Below are positions 42,278 to 51,555 of a stretch of DNA of 64,000 nt, one piece after another. The stretch spans positions 1,992,808 through 2,056,807 of the forward strand of contig CM030939.1 in assembly GCA_018136815.1 (NCBI GenBank), in the 5' to 3' direction. Origin of the DNA: Isochrysis galbana. Lineage: Eukaryota > Haptophyta > Isochrysidales > Isochrysidaceae. The translations under genes were made by a program, and so were the position numbers. Position 1 is the stretch's first letter. Each line of letters begins with the position of its first letter. The notes below the pieces were generated by a model that searched no databases, was not told where the DNA came from, and saw only the letters and a program-made list of their open reading frames with translations.

Positions 42278-43519
42278 TCACTCATCTTCTTCCCCGCCGT
42301 CTGCATCGGCTAGGTCCTCGCGCTTGAGAATCTCAAGGCGACTCAGAGTGGCACACTCCCCCCCACATAGCTCCATCACCTCGTGCCATAGCGGCTTGGG
42401 CAGCAAAAGACATTGCTTAAGTGCTATTGGCCGGGCGCATGCAACGGCACGCCAGCTCCCGTCGGATGTCACCAGCCCTTTGTGACGACCGACAAACCAG
42501 CGGAAGTCGAGAGGGGAGGCGTCGCCCTTGCTGACCGCCTCGATCGCTGCCCGTTCACCGCCAGTGTAGATGCCCGTGCCCGGGGCCACTTCAACGGCTC
42601 CTTCAAGAGAGTGCACGCCGTGCACGAGAATGGCTCCTGCCTCTTGCTGTGATGGCCCTCCCAAGTAGACGCATGCCTTCGTTCCAAATGCGTCCAGAAA
42701 TGCAGGCGCGAGAGCGTCTGCCTCGCCAGTCTGCTTTAGAAGCAGCTTTGCGAACTGCAGATTGAGGCGCCCATGCAGAGGGCGGTTCAAGGCGACCCCG
42801 CTGGCACCTGAGCCCCCCGCGTTGCTGAGCACTAACACGACTTGCTGCCACTCTTCGCTCGTGCGCTGGTAGAGCTGCAGCAGCGTTCCACTGAGCGAAT
42901 GCACGTCGATGGTCAGATGCCCTTGACGCGCCTGGGTGGTGAGCTTCTCAAGCTGCTCAGTGACGAACCGCTCACACAGCCGATAGCAGTAGGGAGTGTT
43001 CGATAACCAGCTCTCCAAGCGCTCTTCCTCTGCATCCTTGTCGTCAAGCGAAGAGATCTCTTTGCGCAGCCTCAGCTGCAGCTCGTTCGCTAGCACGGCC
43101 CCATTGCCTTCGCCGCCTCGAATGAAATGGGTAAGCTGCGCCTCGAGTGGCATTCGCACTAGCAGCCCGCCCTCCTCGACTGGGCTCTCATGCGCCCAGT
43201 TGCCAGCGAGGTACTCCTCATACAGCTTCATGTTCTGCTCACGCAGCAGCGCCTCGTTGCCCGGCGCAACGATCTGCCTCTGCGAGGGCTCAGCTGCATC
43301 GTCGCTAGCCTGGTCGGTGGTAAGTTTGAGCCCACTCGTGATGAGCTGCTGCCTGAACTCTCGCCACGCCTCGGGGGAGGGCCCAGAGCGTGCTGGCTCC
43401 TCCATCCGAGCACTGCTGCTGCGCGCCGCTCGCCACAGAGGAGGGCAGTACGAGCGGCTGTGCGCCGGCGCCAAGGCGTGCGAGGCGCAGAGTGAGGCGA
43501 GTAGCCAGATGAGGCGCAT
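42278..43519 (-). CDS. UPF0301/AlgH-family protein, probably plastid-targeted
   Basis: A single-exon frame of 413 residues from the ATG at 43519. The C-terminal ~190 residues carry the AlgH/UPF0301 (DUF179) pattern: VVLVLSNAGGSGASGVALNR, CVYLGGPSQ, LVHGVHSL, GIYTGG and FRWFVGRHKG. The family has a compact alpha/beta fold and a largely unknown biochemical role, in bacteria linked to regulation; plants and algae have plastid forms. The first ~20 residues (MRLIWLLASLCASHALAP) are signal-peptide-like, followed by an Arg/Ser-rich stretch, consistent with a two-part secondary-plastid leader. Residues ~95-215 form an extra helical region, including a WLSNTPYCYRLCERF segment. Upstream sequence is pyrimidine-rich in the coding sense, as before other genes here. 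Confidence 0.85.
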   Translation of the reverse strand: MRLIWLLASLCASHALAPAHSRSYCPPLWRAARSSSARMEEPARSGPSPEAWREFRQQLITSGLKLTTDQASDDAAEPSQRQIVAPGNEALLREQNMKLYEEYLAGNWAHESPVEEGGLLVRMPLEAQLTHFIRGGEGNGAVLANELQLRLRKEISSLDDKDAEEERLESWLSNTPYCYRLCERFVTEQLEKLTTQARQGHLTIDVHSLSGTLLQLYQRTSEEWQQVVLVLSNAGGSGASGVALNRPLHGRLNLQFAKLLLKQTGEADALAPAFLDAFGTKACVYLGGPSQQEAGAILVHGVHSLEGAVEVAPGTGIYTGGERAAIEAVSKGDASPLDFRWFVGRHKGLVTSDGSWRAVACARPIALKQCLLLPKPLWHEVMELCGGECATLSRLEILKREDLADADGGEEDE

Positions 43520-44328
43520 TTCTCGCGCTGGAGGCGAGGAGGGGGGGAAGGAGGCGACGGGAGGGAACAGGGAGGGCGGAGTGGCGAGGAGGACCCGTTC
43601 TCTTTCCTCTCGCTCCCTTCGTCTCCTCTCCTCTCCTCTCCTCTAGTGTACTTTATATTGATGAAGCATGCCACCCCCCCACCCCCCCCACCCCCACCCC
43701 TCCCTTTCTTTTCTGGTGCGCTCATTCATTCGTGCCCCTCCCATCTCTCGCGCTGATTCTGTGATTCTGTGCGGGGACTTTTTGTAGATTCTGTGTGAAA
43801 GGTAGTAGGAGAACTTTACTCGAGTAGAGTATGCAATATTCCAATACAAGTACTCAACGAAAGATAAATAATAGTCGAACTTATGACCGCTATATAGGCC
43901 GGTCACTCACTATGGGGGTGCGGAGGGCACTTGCTACAATGGGTAAATGAAGGGCTAAATAAGCTCCCCGTAGGTTCAGGTTCTGGTAGGATGGATCCGC
44001 AAAAAAAGTTGAGGGTTCTCCGGCGAAATTTTCGAAAAATACCGAATTTCAGGCCTTCTAAGACGGTGCGCGAAATACAGTCGGGCCCCCTCCGGTATAA
44101 TTTAGTGAGGCCCTTTATGAGAGGCACAAATATCGAATGACGAGGAATTTTGTGATTTGTGATTTGTGACGCCGACTCTATGCACACTGGACCATAAGTC
44201 AAACTCGTATGTTTGCACTTTTATGTGTACGAAAGTGAACCACTAGTCACCGAGGGCTAGAGCGGCTAACTTTGCACCGCGACCGGGCGGACGTCAAGGT
44301 CTTTTTTGTTCATCCACTTCAGTTAGTG
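43520..44328. repeat. Intergenic with simple repeat and dispersed repeat
   Basis: 43615-43645 is tandem CTCCT. 43945-44075 is the plus-strand copy of the repeat at 2815-2940, with the frame VNEGLNKLPVGSGSGRMD and RRNFRKIPNFRP retained. No gene is otherwise seen. Confidence 0.6.
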
Positions 44329-44392
44329 AGGTCGTTTGCCTTCATTTGGTACCCCTCGTTTCCAAATACGCGATGCGTCGGTACAAAAAAAA
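44329..44392 (+). repeat. Leader box, isolated copy
   Basis: A ~60-bp unit from GAGGTCGTTTGCCTTCATTT to CGATGCGTCGGTACAAAAAA. Four copies lie in the 60-62 kb mosaic, read there on the minus strand. It holds an ATG (MRRYKK) near its 3' end and an A-run directly after. Here the frame from that ATG runs about 24 codons and ends. Confidence 0.8.
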
Positions 44393-44639
44393 TCTTATTG
44401 TATTTGAGCAAAGGCACCCACCTCACAGTGCTCAACCATGTCTATAAATGGAATGGCGGCTGATGATGTAGTTCTCAAGCGATTGCAATGGATCATAAAG
44501 AAGATGGACGATAACTTTAAAAAATTCATCTTACCTCTCTTTCCAGTTCACAGTTCATAGCGAGGCGACTCGCGGCCGCGCCCCCCCCCCCGCCACCGCC
44601 CCTCGAATAAACCGCTCTGCGGGGGGAGGAGCGGTGTCC

Positions 44640-44840
44640 CCCCTCACTCTCTTCTCTTCCCCCTCTACTACGTACTCCTACCTCTCCTCCGCTTCAACCT
44701 CCTCTCGCGGTCGACAAGTATACTTTCTCTTGCTCTCTCCTCTCGATTCCCCTTTCTCTCATACTCCATCTACTTGATTCTCTCTCTCCCCTCACCAACA
44801 CACACCCCCCCCCCTCCCCCCTTCCCTTCCCACCACCAGC
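44640..44840 (+). repeat. CT-rich tract upstream of IQ-protein gene
   Basis: About 200 bp dominated by C and T, ending ~30 bp before the ATG at 44869. Same arrangement as before several other starts. Confidence 0.7.
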
Positions 44841-44868
44841 CGCCAGCCCCCTTGGCAGCTCTTCCCCG

Positions 44869-47544
44869 ATGTGCGACGTGCTCGCCTCGTGCATCAGGGA
44901 GTGTCTCGCGCCGCCTCGGGCTGCCGCGCGCACGCCAGCTCGCCTGGCTCTCCAGAGCAGGAGAAATCTCGCAGAGCAGAGTGCTCCGAGTGGAGATGTG
45001 TGGCTGGGCAGGTGGGCGGCGGGCGCGGCACCTAAGCAGCGCAGCCTCACGCCGGTGAAGCCGCGCCGGCTACCTTCCCCCGAGCCTGCTTGCCGCGCCT
45101 CGTGCCTTATCAATAGAGAGAGCGAGCGAGCTAGTCGACTGGACAGGGAGGCCGCACTCAGGAAGCTTGGCGGGCATGAGCCCTTGAATGGGGCCATTGC
45201 AGACACGGTGGCTGGTGATGACGCCTCGCTCAGAAGACGCAGCGGCAAGAGTGGCGGGATCACCGCCCCATGCAAGGATGGAAGTATGCCGTGTAGCGTG
45301 CGTGATGGGTCAATGGGTAGCTCGACTGAAGCAGCAACAGATTCAGATGCTTTTGGGGTGGCAGCGCCAGATGCGTCCAAAGTAGCGTTCCATGCTCTCT
45401 CACGTGGAGAGGTTGGGCTTGAGGATGCGGGCTCAGCGTTGATTGGTGCGCTTGCTGAGCCAGAACTGCAGAGTGAATTGATTTCGAGGCCGGCTGCAGT
45501 AGATGATCGAGGCGCCGTCGAATGCAATGGTTCTCTTGGTCTGCAAGGTTCTCGCTCGGTATCGGCGGACAAGAGTGCCATCGAGCCTGAACATGCGTGT
45601 ATATCCGGAGATGCCTCGTGCAGGAGTCCTACTTTACCGCAGGGCGCTCACACCCCGCTCCAGGGCGAGCCCACCACCGATCCGCCGTCCTATGCGATAG
45701 ACGTGTTGATAAAGCATAGCAGTCGGGATGAGCTGCAGAGCGCTGCTCAGCGCGACTGTCCACACATGTTGAACGAGCCGGCGGCGAGTGGTGAGATTGC
45801 GGAGACTGCCTCAGTCACCATTGATGTAGCAGTGCGTGCGAGAGCTGCGACGACAATAGCGCTCTCCGACGAGGCCAGTGCATTACAAGGCTGCGCCCAC
45901 GAGCGACATGATGTGAGTGAACAAGAGCCATATGACGTACCAGATGGGTCCGCTGGTCTCGTTGCCCTCAGCACGTCCAACCACGAAGTAAAACGAGTTG
46001 TGAAGTTCGGCTCTTGCACGCAGCTAAGAGAGATCGAGGCGGCCTCATGTACCGTTCCTACGACGCTACGCAGGGCATGCGCACGCCCGGCTGCTGACTC
46101 AAACACGTTACGGAAAAGTGCAGGTAGCGATGAGCTGGGACTCGAACATGTGGCTGTAGGGCAGTCCGGCAGTATGCCTAGATCTCAAGCACATGCTGAG
46201 CACACCGTCCCAGCTGAGAGGCCTGAGTCATTCAGTCATACAGTGCCACCCGCCAATTCAGCGCCAGTAGCCCGTGCGGACGAGCTTGAACAGCTGGGCC
46301 ATCCAACAGATGTAGATGCAGCCTCGCCTCCTAGCATGGATGGCTCTCAGCATTGCGGCTTGCCCGGGCTGCAGAAGGCTCCATACGCTGATGTGGGATC
46401 TGCAAATCAGGACCGAGGTGGAGTCCCTGCCCTTCCTCATGCCCGGACACCGGAGAGGGTCATGAGCCCAGTCGAGTGTGCCCGGCGGTTGGCAGAGGCT
46501 GCGCGCGCTGCTGCTGTGGCGGCTCAATCCAATACATCCTCTCCCGTCTCGTCCGGTCCGCCAAGAGAGGCGGGGCGCGGCATCTCGCCGGCGCATTCTA
46601 GCACATCGCCCAGGAGCTCTCCTACTGCCGCATGCGTCGACTCCGTTTGGCTCCGCTCCTCCACACCGAGCCGACCCACGCTGCGGCGTTACAGCTCGCG
46701 TACGCCTCCCGTTCGCCAGATAAGCGTGGGTAGCACTTGGCCACCACCAGGGAGCTTCCTTTTGGCGGAGCGCTTGCGGGCATGGCGAGACGCCACGGCC
46801 AACCAGGTTTCAGAAGAGGAGGTGCGCCGACGGCTGTCTGACTCGGGGCTCCGTCCCATCGATGTGGCGCGAAGCACACCGGAACCACGCATCAATGAAG
46901 CTCGCGCTCGAAGGGCACGCGCCAGCCCTAGTAGCGACTCTCCCACCCGACGCAGCACGAAAGCACGCGAAAATCGCCGATGTCTTCACACGGGAACCGA
47001 GCGCACCACCCTCGAGCGTTTCGAGGAACGACAGCGTATCCAGGAGGCGAGGCGGCAGCACGAAGAGATGCACGCACAACTGAGGGCGGCTACCGCACGG
47101 CGGCTCGAAAAGCGGCGGCAGATGGAGCTCAAAATTGCGGAGGTGGATGCTATGACCAAGCGCCAAGAGGCTGAGCGGAGGCAGCACGAGGAAGGAGCGC
47201 GATGGCAACGGCTGATGGAGAGGCGCGACGCGGAGCGTGACAAGATCCGTCTGCGTACGGCCAAACGTAAGCAGAGGCGCGCTCTTGCGATTGTGCATGA
47301 CCTCACGCGCCGACAACTCGCTGCCGCTCGTCAGTTGGTGGCCGCCGTGGCCTTGCAGAGTACCGCCCGACGCTGGCTTGCGCGCAAGAAGCTCCAAGAG
47401 CGTCGGAATCATCGGTTGCAGCTCCACCTTTGTGCGCACCAAGCGAGCTGGGTCGCGCGAGCGAAGGCTGCTCCAAGTCCTGAATCATCATCTCGGCCGG
47501 CTGCCTACGACGACGACGACGCATGGTCGGATATTGTTTCATAG
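44869..47544 (+). CDS. IQ-motif, coiled-coil protein, unassigned
   Basis: An uninterrupted frame of 891 residues. Residues 1-600 are low-complexity, Ser/Ala/Glu-rich and probably disordered, with scattered helices. From ~residue 625 the sequence becomes Arg-rich, and ~700-820 is a long charged coiled coil (ERFEERQRIQEARRQHEEM; KRRQMELKIAEVDAMTKRQE). Near residues 822-845 is an IQ-like motif, VALQSTARRWLARKKLQERR, a candidate calmodulin or centrin light-chain site. The very end is acidic (DDDDAWSDIVS). Proteins of this plan are often basal-body or cytoskeletal, but the family is not identified. A single large exon in an intron-poor gene set is not unusual here. Strong GC3 bias and absence of stops over 2.7 kb support a real gene. 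Confidence 0.65.
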   Translation: MCDVLASCIRECLAPPRAAARTPARLALQSRRNLAEQSAPSGDVWLGRWAAGAAPKQRSLTPVKPRRLPSPEPACRASCLINRESERASRLDREAALRKLGGHEPLNGAIADTVAGDDASLRRRSGKSGGITAPCKDGSMPCSVRDGSMGSSTEAATDSDAFGVAAPDASKVAFHALSRGEVGLEDAGSALIGALAEPELQSELISRPAAVDDRGAVECNGSLGLQGSRSVSADKSAIEPEHACISGDASCRSPTLPQGAHTPLQGEPTTDPPSYAIDVLIKHSSRDELQSAAQRDCPHMLNEPAASGEIAETASVTIDVAVRARAATTIALSDEASALQGCAHERHDVSEQEPYDVPDGSAGLVALSTSNHEVKRVVKFGSCTQLREIEAASCTVPTTLRRACARPAADSNTLRKSAGSDELGLEHVAVGQSGSMPRSQAHAEHTVPAERPESFSHTVPPANSAPVARADELEQLGHPTDVDAASPPSMDGSQHCGLPGLQKAPYADVGSANQDRGGVPALPHARTPERVMSPVECARRLAEAARAAAVAAQSNTSSPVSSGPPREAGRGISPAHSSTSPRSSPTAACVDSVWLRSSTPSRPTLRRYSSRTPPVRQISVGSTWPPPGSFLLAERLRAWRDATANQVSEEEVRRRLSDSGLRPIDVARSTPEPRINEARARRARASPSSDSPTRRSTKARENRRCLHTGTERTTLERFEERQRIQEARRQHEEMHAQLRAATARRLEKRRQMELKIAEVDAMTKRQEAERRQHEEGARWQRLMERRDAERDKIRLRTAKRKQRRALAIVHDLTRRQLAAARQLVAAVALQSTARRWLARKKLQERRNHRLQLHLCAHQASWVARAKAAPSPESSSRPAAYDDDDAWSDIVS

Positions 47545-48178
47545 ACGGAGGGAAGGGAGGGGAGAAGGAGATATCAGCCGCTGTGTTGAGTGACAGCACT
47601 AGGGGGGTAGCAATGGCATATCATTCTTGGCGCTTGCAAACCCAAGGAGCCGCCGATTGGGGTAGAAAGGCATTTTTGTTGCTGCATTGCTGCCATTGTG
47701 TGTATCACGGTGAGACAGCCGGAGGGAACAACTGGCTCAGGCGTGCTTGGGACTTGGACGGCGGTGCGCGACACGCCAGGCTCCAAAAAAACAACGTAGA
47801 GTTCCCCCCACCCCCCGGGTGAAGCGGACGACTTTCCTGCCTTCCACACTTAAGGGTTGGTACCACCGCGAAGTGCCGAGTTGAGACGCTCTACATATGA
47901 AATACTCGTTCCAGGGAAGGGGGCGTGGCTACGAGAAAGTGATTCAGTGCCACAGGTGAGGCGAGAATATTAAAAGGTTTTTTTTATTCGGAACGAGTAG
48001 CGGAGTCACCTGTGGAACGACGATAAAGTCTTTCGAAACAGCTAGTGTGACCATATTCAGATCGGCAGTGAGGGGCGAGGGGGGCAAACGTTGCGATCTG
48101 ACGGCAAGATTCTGGCACCGGTATCCTCTGCACCTCTATACCGACATCGCCAACTACTATCGTTAAACCGATAGGGTC
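47545..48178. other. Intergenic with nested inverted repeats
   Basis: TACTCGTTCC (47901) pairs with GGAACGAGTA (47990), and CCACAGGTGA (47951) pairs with TCACCTGTGG (48007). Between them lies GAATATTAAAAGGTTT, the same text as the distal end of R1. No gene seen. Confidence 0.5.
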
Positions 48179-48562
48179 ATGGAGCGCGCGCCGCCTCCCT
48201 CCCGCGCTGCCGCTGCCCTTGCCGCGTTGGACGACGTACTCATGGACAAGCCCTTGTCGCCGAAGCGACCGCGCCAGGACGACCCGCCCAACCAGGTGGG
48301 CGCAGGAACCACCGCGCCACGCCCACGTACGCATCACCGCGAACAGCGAGACGACAGCCTGCATGCTGGCATGCAACATGCAGTACACTCACACCTCACA
48401 CCACCATCCACACCCACACCCACACCCGCCACACCACACCAGCTGACAACGGGCCAGCTGGACGCTCGCTCCTTCAGGGAATGCCTCCGGGCCTGGACCC
48501 TACACAATCGCGGTACCGCGCCCTCGTGCTCGCGCACGAGGGGCTGGCCTAGCACCATATAA
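48179..48562 (+). CDS. Possible small ORF or first exon
   Basis: 127 residues from an ATG. The first ~40 residues look ordinary (SRAAAALAALDDVLMDKPLS PKRPRQDD, with a KRPR basic patch), then a His/Thr/Pro-rich stretch from ACACCC-like repeats. A plausible donor (CAG|GTGGGC at ~48295) follows PPNQ, so this may be exon 1 of a gene whose later exons are not seen. Low confidence. Confidence 0.25.
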   Translation: MERAPPPSRAAAALAALDDVLMDKPLSPKRPRQDDPPNQVGAGTTAPRPRTHHREQRDDSLHAGMQHAVHSHLTPPSTPTPTPATPHQLTTGQLDARSFRECLRAWTLHNRGTAPSCSRTRGWPSTI

Positions 48563-48679
48563 GACACAGCCCCCTTGAGGGCTTGTCGAAAAACCACGCA
48601 CCTGGGAGCTGGGAGAATGTCCAAGACTGGCCAGCATCTTCGAAACGCTGAACAAGAACTAAGTTTTATCTTTATCGCC

Positions 48680-48750
48680 CTGGCACCATCATGGTGACCA
48701 GGGCGGCCGAGAAGAGAGAGAGCGACGCCATCGCTCGCGCTCTCTCCAGA
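48680..48750. other. Two adjacent hairpins
   Basis: CGCCCTGGcACCATCATGGTgACCAGGGCG (48679-48708) and GAGAGAGCGACGccatcGCTCGCGCTCTCTC are consecutive inverted repeats. Structure of unknown function, possibly the end of a small element. Confidence 0.45.
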
Positions 48751-48992
48751 ACAGAACCGGATAAAAATCCTCTTACAATTCTCTCACACCACTATCAAAC
48801 GCACATTCACGGTAACACGTAGATAATTAACGTAAACGGGATACGCGCAGAAGGGGGGTGAGCAGGAGAGGAAAGAGAAAAGAAGAGAGGAGGCCCGTCG
48901 CCTCTCCTCACGTGAAGGGAGAGAGAAGAGAGGGAGATCCCACAGGACTTAGAAAGTAAATACGGGAGAGGACGGAGGGGCAGGGCATCCGT
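48751..48992. other. Intergenic
   Basis: No gene. Purine-rich in part. Confidence 0.3.
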
Positions 48993-50110
48993 AACAAGTT
49001 TATACTTAGTTCGCCCATGGGGGGGCACGAGCCCCCCTCTCCCTCTCTCCACTCCTCCCTTGCCATGGGGGAGGAACTACTCACTCTCCTGGCATGCCTG
49101 ATGGCTTGCCAGGAGCACACTGCCCTGCTGCCCTGCTGACCCATCAGCCCCATCCTTCTCCCCACAGGCACGCTTGATTCGCCCGCCCTGGCTTGTCTTG
49201 GCCAGCCCATCCCTCTGACCAGCAAGGCTAGGGACTGCCAGTAACTGCTGCTTTTGGAGAGTGGCAGTTATTGCCTCTAGGAGGACCAGTTAAGTTAACT
49301 GGTTGGGGCTCGAGGAGGCAGTTAGTCCGGCAGTTAACTGCTTGGCCCGGGCTCTGCGCTCCGCGCTCCGTGGGGATTTATTTTATAGTTTCTTATAAGC
49401 ATACTAAATCCTTACGAAGGCGCGGTCGCGCGGTCGCACAGGCGCACGGTGTCGCTGGTGGGAAGATGCATGGGGACCTGCAGAAGTCCGCCAAGGACTC
49501 CACTCTGGAGCATTCGTTGTTCGCCTCGTTCAATACTGACTAAGGCTGAGTAGTTGTACACTTAGTCGTCCCATTGTGATGAGTGTGCATTAGTATTAGT
49601 GTATTAGTGTGCAATGTGCAATGTGCAATGATACATTGATTGAGAAAGATGCTAGATGCTAGCGAGCAAGAGGAGGAGGAGGGAGGCAAGGAGGAGGGAG
49701 GCGGGGAGGGGGAGGCGAGAGCACGTGAGCGCGCACAGGACAGGCTAGCGGGCCGTTGCCGTTGCGCCTCGGGTGCTGAACAAGTAGTAGTTAACTCAGT
49801 TAACTGGCCTTCGGGCGCAGCGCCAGGCAGTTAGTAACTACGTGGCGCCACTCTAGGGGCAGTTAGTGGCAGTTAACTAAGTTACCTAGGTAACTGCCTT
49901 ACCTAGGCCCTAGCCTTGCTGACCAGCCCCTCCTCCCTCCTTCCCCTGGGTCCCCTTGATAAGGACGCCCTAGCCAGCTCCAGTCGACCTGCAGGGGCAG
50001 GGGCGCGGAGCGGCGCCAACGAGGGAGAGGCAGTAGGGGCCATGGCCAAGCGCCAAGCCCCGGCCTCACCTGCCCTCTGAGCCATGCTCCCAGGCCCCCG
50101 CAATGTCGAG
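48993..50110 (-). mobile_element. R1 retroposon copy interrupted by a hAT-like element
   Basis: The terminus AACAAGTTTATACTTAGTT and body to ~49214 match R1. After the insertion, GTCGACCTGCAGGGGCAGGG, GCCAACGAGGGAGAGGCAG and CCTCACCTGCCCTCTGAGCC continue the R1 order to about 50110, where similarity fades. So R1 is older than the hAT-like insertion here. Confidence 0.7.
49223..49918. mobile_element. hAT-like non-autonomous transposon, 8-bp TSD
   Basis: A 696-bp unit bounded by inverted repeats CAAGGCTAGGG / CCCTAGCCTTG and flanked by the direct repeat CTGACCAG (49215-49222 and 49919-49926). Eight-base duplications with CA-starting ends are a hAT hallmark. The subterminal ~120 bp at each end are packed with CAGTTA and CAGTTAACTG motifs, as expected for transposase-binding repeats. 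No transposase frame inside. A second end of the same type lies at 61525. Confidence 0.8.
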
Positions 50111-51555
50111 TCGAGCGGAGCCGGAGGGCTCTGAGCCACTCCGTCGCGAGCGGCACCGGCGGCTAGCGCGGCGCTTTGGCCCTCCTCCCCGCCGGGAGTC
50201 GGGTGAATGAAATTCTGGACTGGGTCGGGCAACCCCATGTGGGTGTCTGGACGGGGAACGAACGGCGAACGAAGGGCGGTGGGGCGGCGAGGCGCTCCTA
50301 GCGGCCCTAGTGTGATGGATAGTAAGAGATTGTTAGACCTACAAAGAACTCTTCCCTCAGGGAGGGAGCCTAGACTGCTAGAGTGCAGCGACGCAGCGAA
50401 CAACGACGGACAACGAACCTGAGGACAACAGGATACACCGACTCACGGACACACCGGAAACATTCACCTAAACCAAGCAAATTATCAAGCAACCGCGACC
50501 CCAAATCACCGATAACCCAAACACGTCGCGGGAGACGGAGAGAGAGAGCGAGAGAGAGAGAGAGACTCCGCAGCGACGGCCGGAGCGTGTCTCCGTTGTA
50601 ACTTCCCACGCAGCGGAGAGTCCGAAGGGGAGCGTCATGTCGCGCGACCACGGCGATCACTTTGGATATAGATCGCAACGAGATATCTTCACGACAGAGG
50701 AAATCTTGCCGTTGAGCGTGAACCTTCTAGACGCTTCTAACGAACAACCCTGAGTAGCAACCAAGGGGAAGAAACAGGAAACCTGGAATCTAGACCTGAC
50801 TGACAGGCTAGAAGGAACGAAATGAGAACTCGAATTCTAGATCGCTAGGGACGAACCCTACCAACCTAGATGTACCTGAGCTTCACCGTGTGGCCGCACG
50901 GCGAAGGACCTGGAAACAAGAGCCTGGAAATCGCATCATCTAGGATGAATGCGACATGCAAGCCACCTGGGGACCTAAAGAGGGGCCGCAAGCGCGCGCA
51001 AGCACCCTCTCGAGCAGTGTCTTTGTGGCACAGTCCGAGCTGTTAAACCAACCCCCCAACACACGAAAACCCTGTCTTATCACCCTAGCCAGGGTAGGCT
51101 GGGCAATGCCGCCATCCAGCCCCCCAAGCATGAACATATCAGCCGAACACCCAACACCCAGACGGCCAGGCACGGCGCAAAATGCCTGGGGCGGAAACGT
51201 TGTGTCCGATTGCTAGTGGGGTTGGCTAGGTCTAAGGCATAACATTTACTTAATATCACGGTAGGATTCCTCCTCTCGTATGCACATGCGTTTGCGAATG
51301 TACGGTGTGCGGCGCGGGTAAACGCAATGGAGAGGCGACATCGGCGCAAAGGTTCACAGAGTTCCCATGATGAGTCCCGATCGATCGATGAGGCCGATGA
51401 TAGCACTCGATCCAGGGACATTTTCGAGGGAAGTTTGAAGCATGACTGCTTCGGATAAAGAGATGATAGGGATGGTAGATGCATCTGAAGACTGGACGAC
51501 TAGAAGTTTTGAGTCTAGTGAGGGTGAGTGATTGGTGTCAGCGTGTGTGGCTACC
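50111..51555. other. Intergenic, no gene seen
   Basis: No frame I would support. 50535-50570 is a short GA microsatellite. The interval ends at the stop codon of the large minus-strand gene. Confidence 0.4.

Noticed and set aside
44694-45581. A 295-residue minus-strand frame opposite the IQ-protein gene
   Set aside because: It is the antisense of a strongly GC3-biased coding region and lacks any domain; such frames are expected by chance in GC-rich genes.
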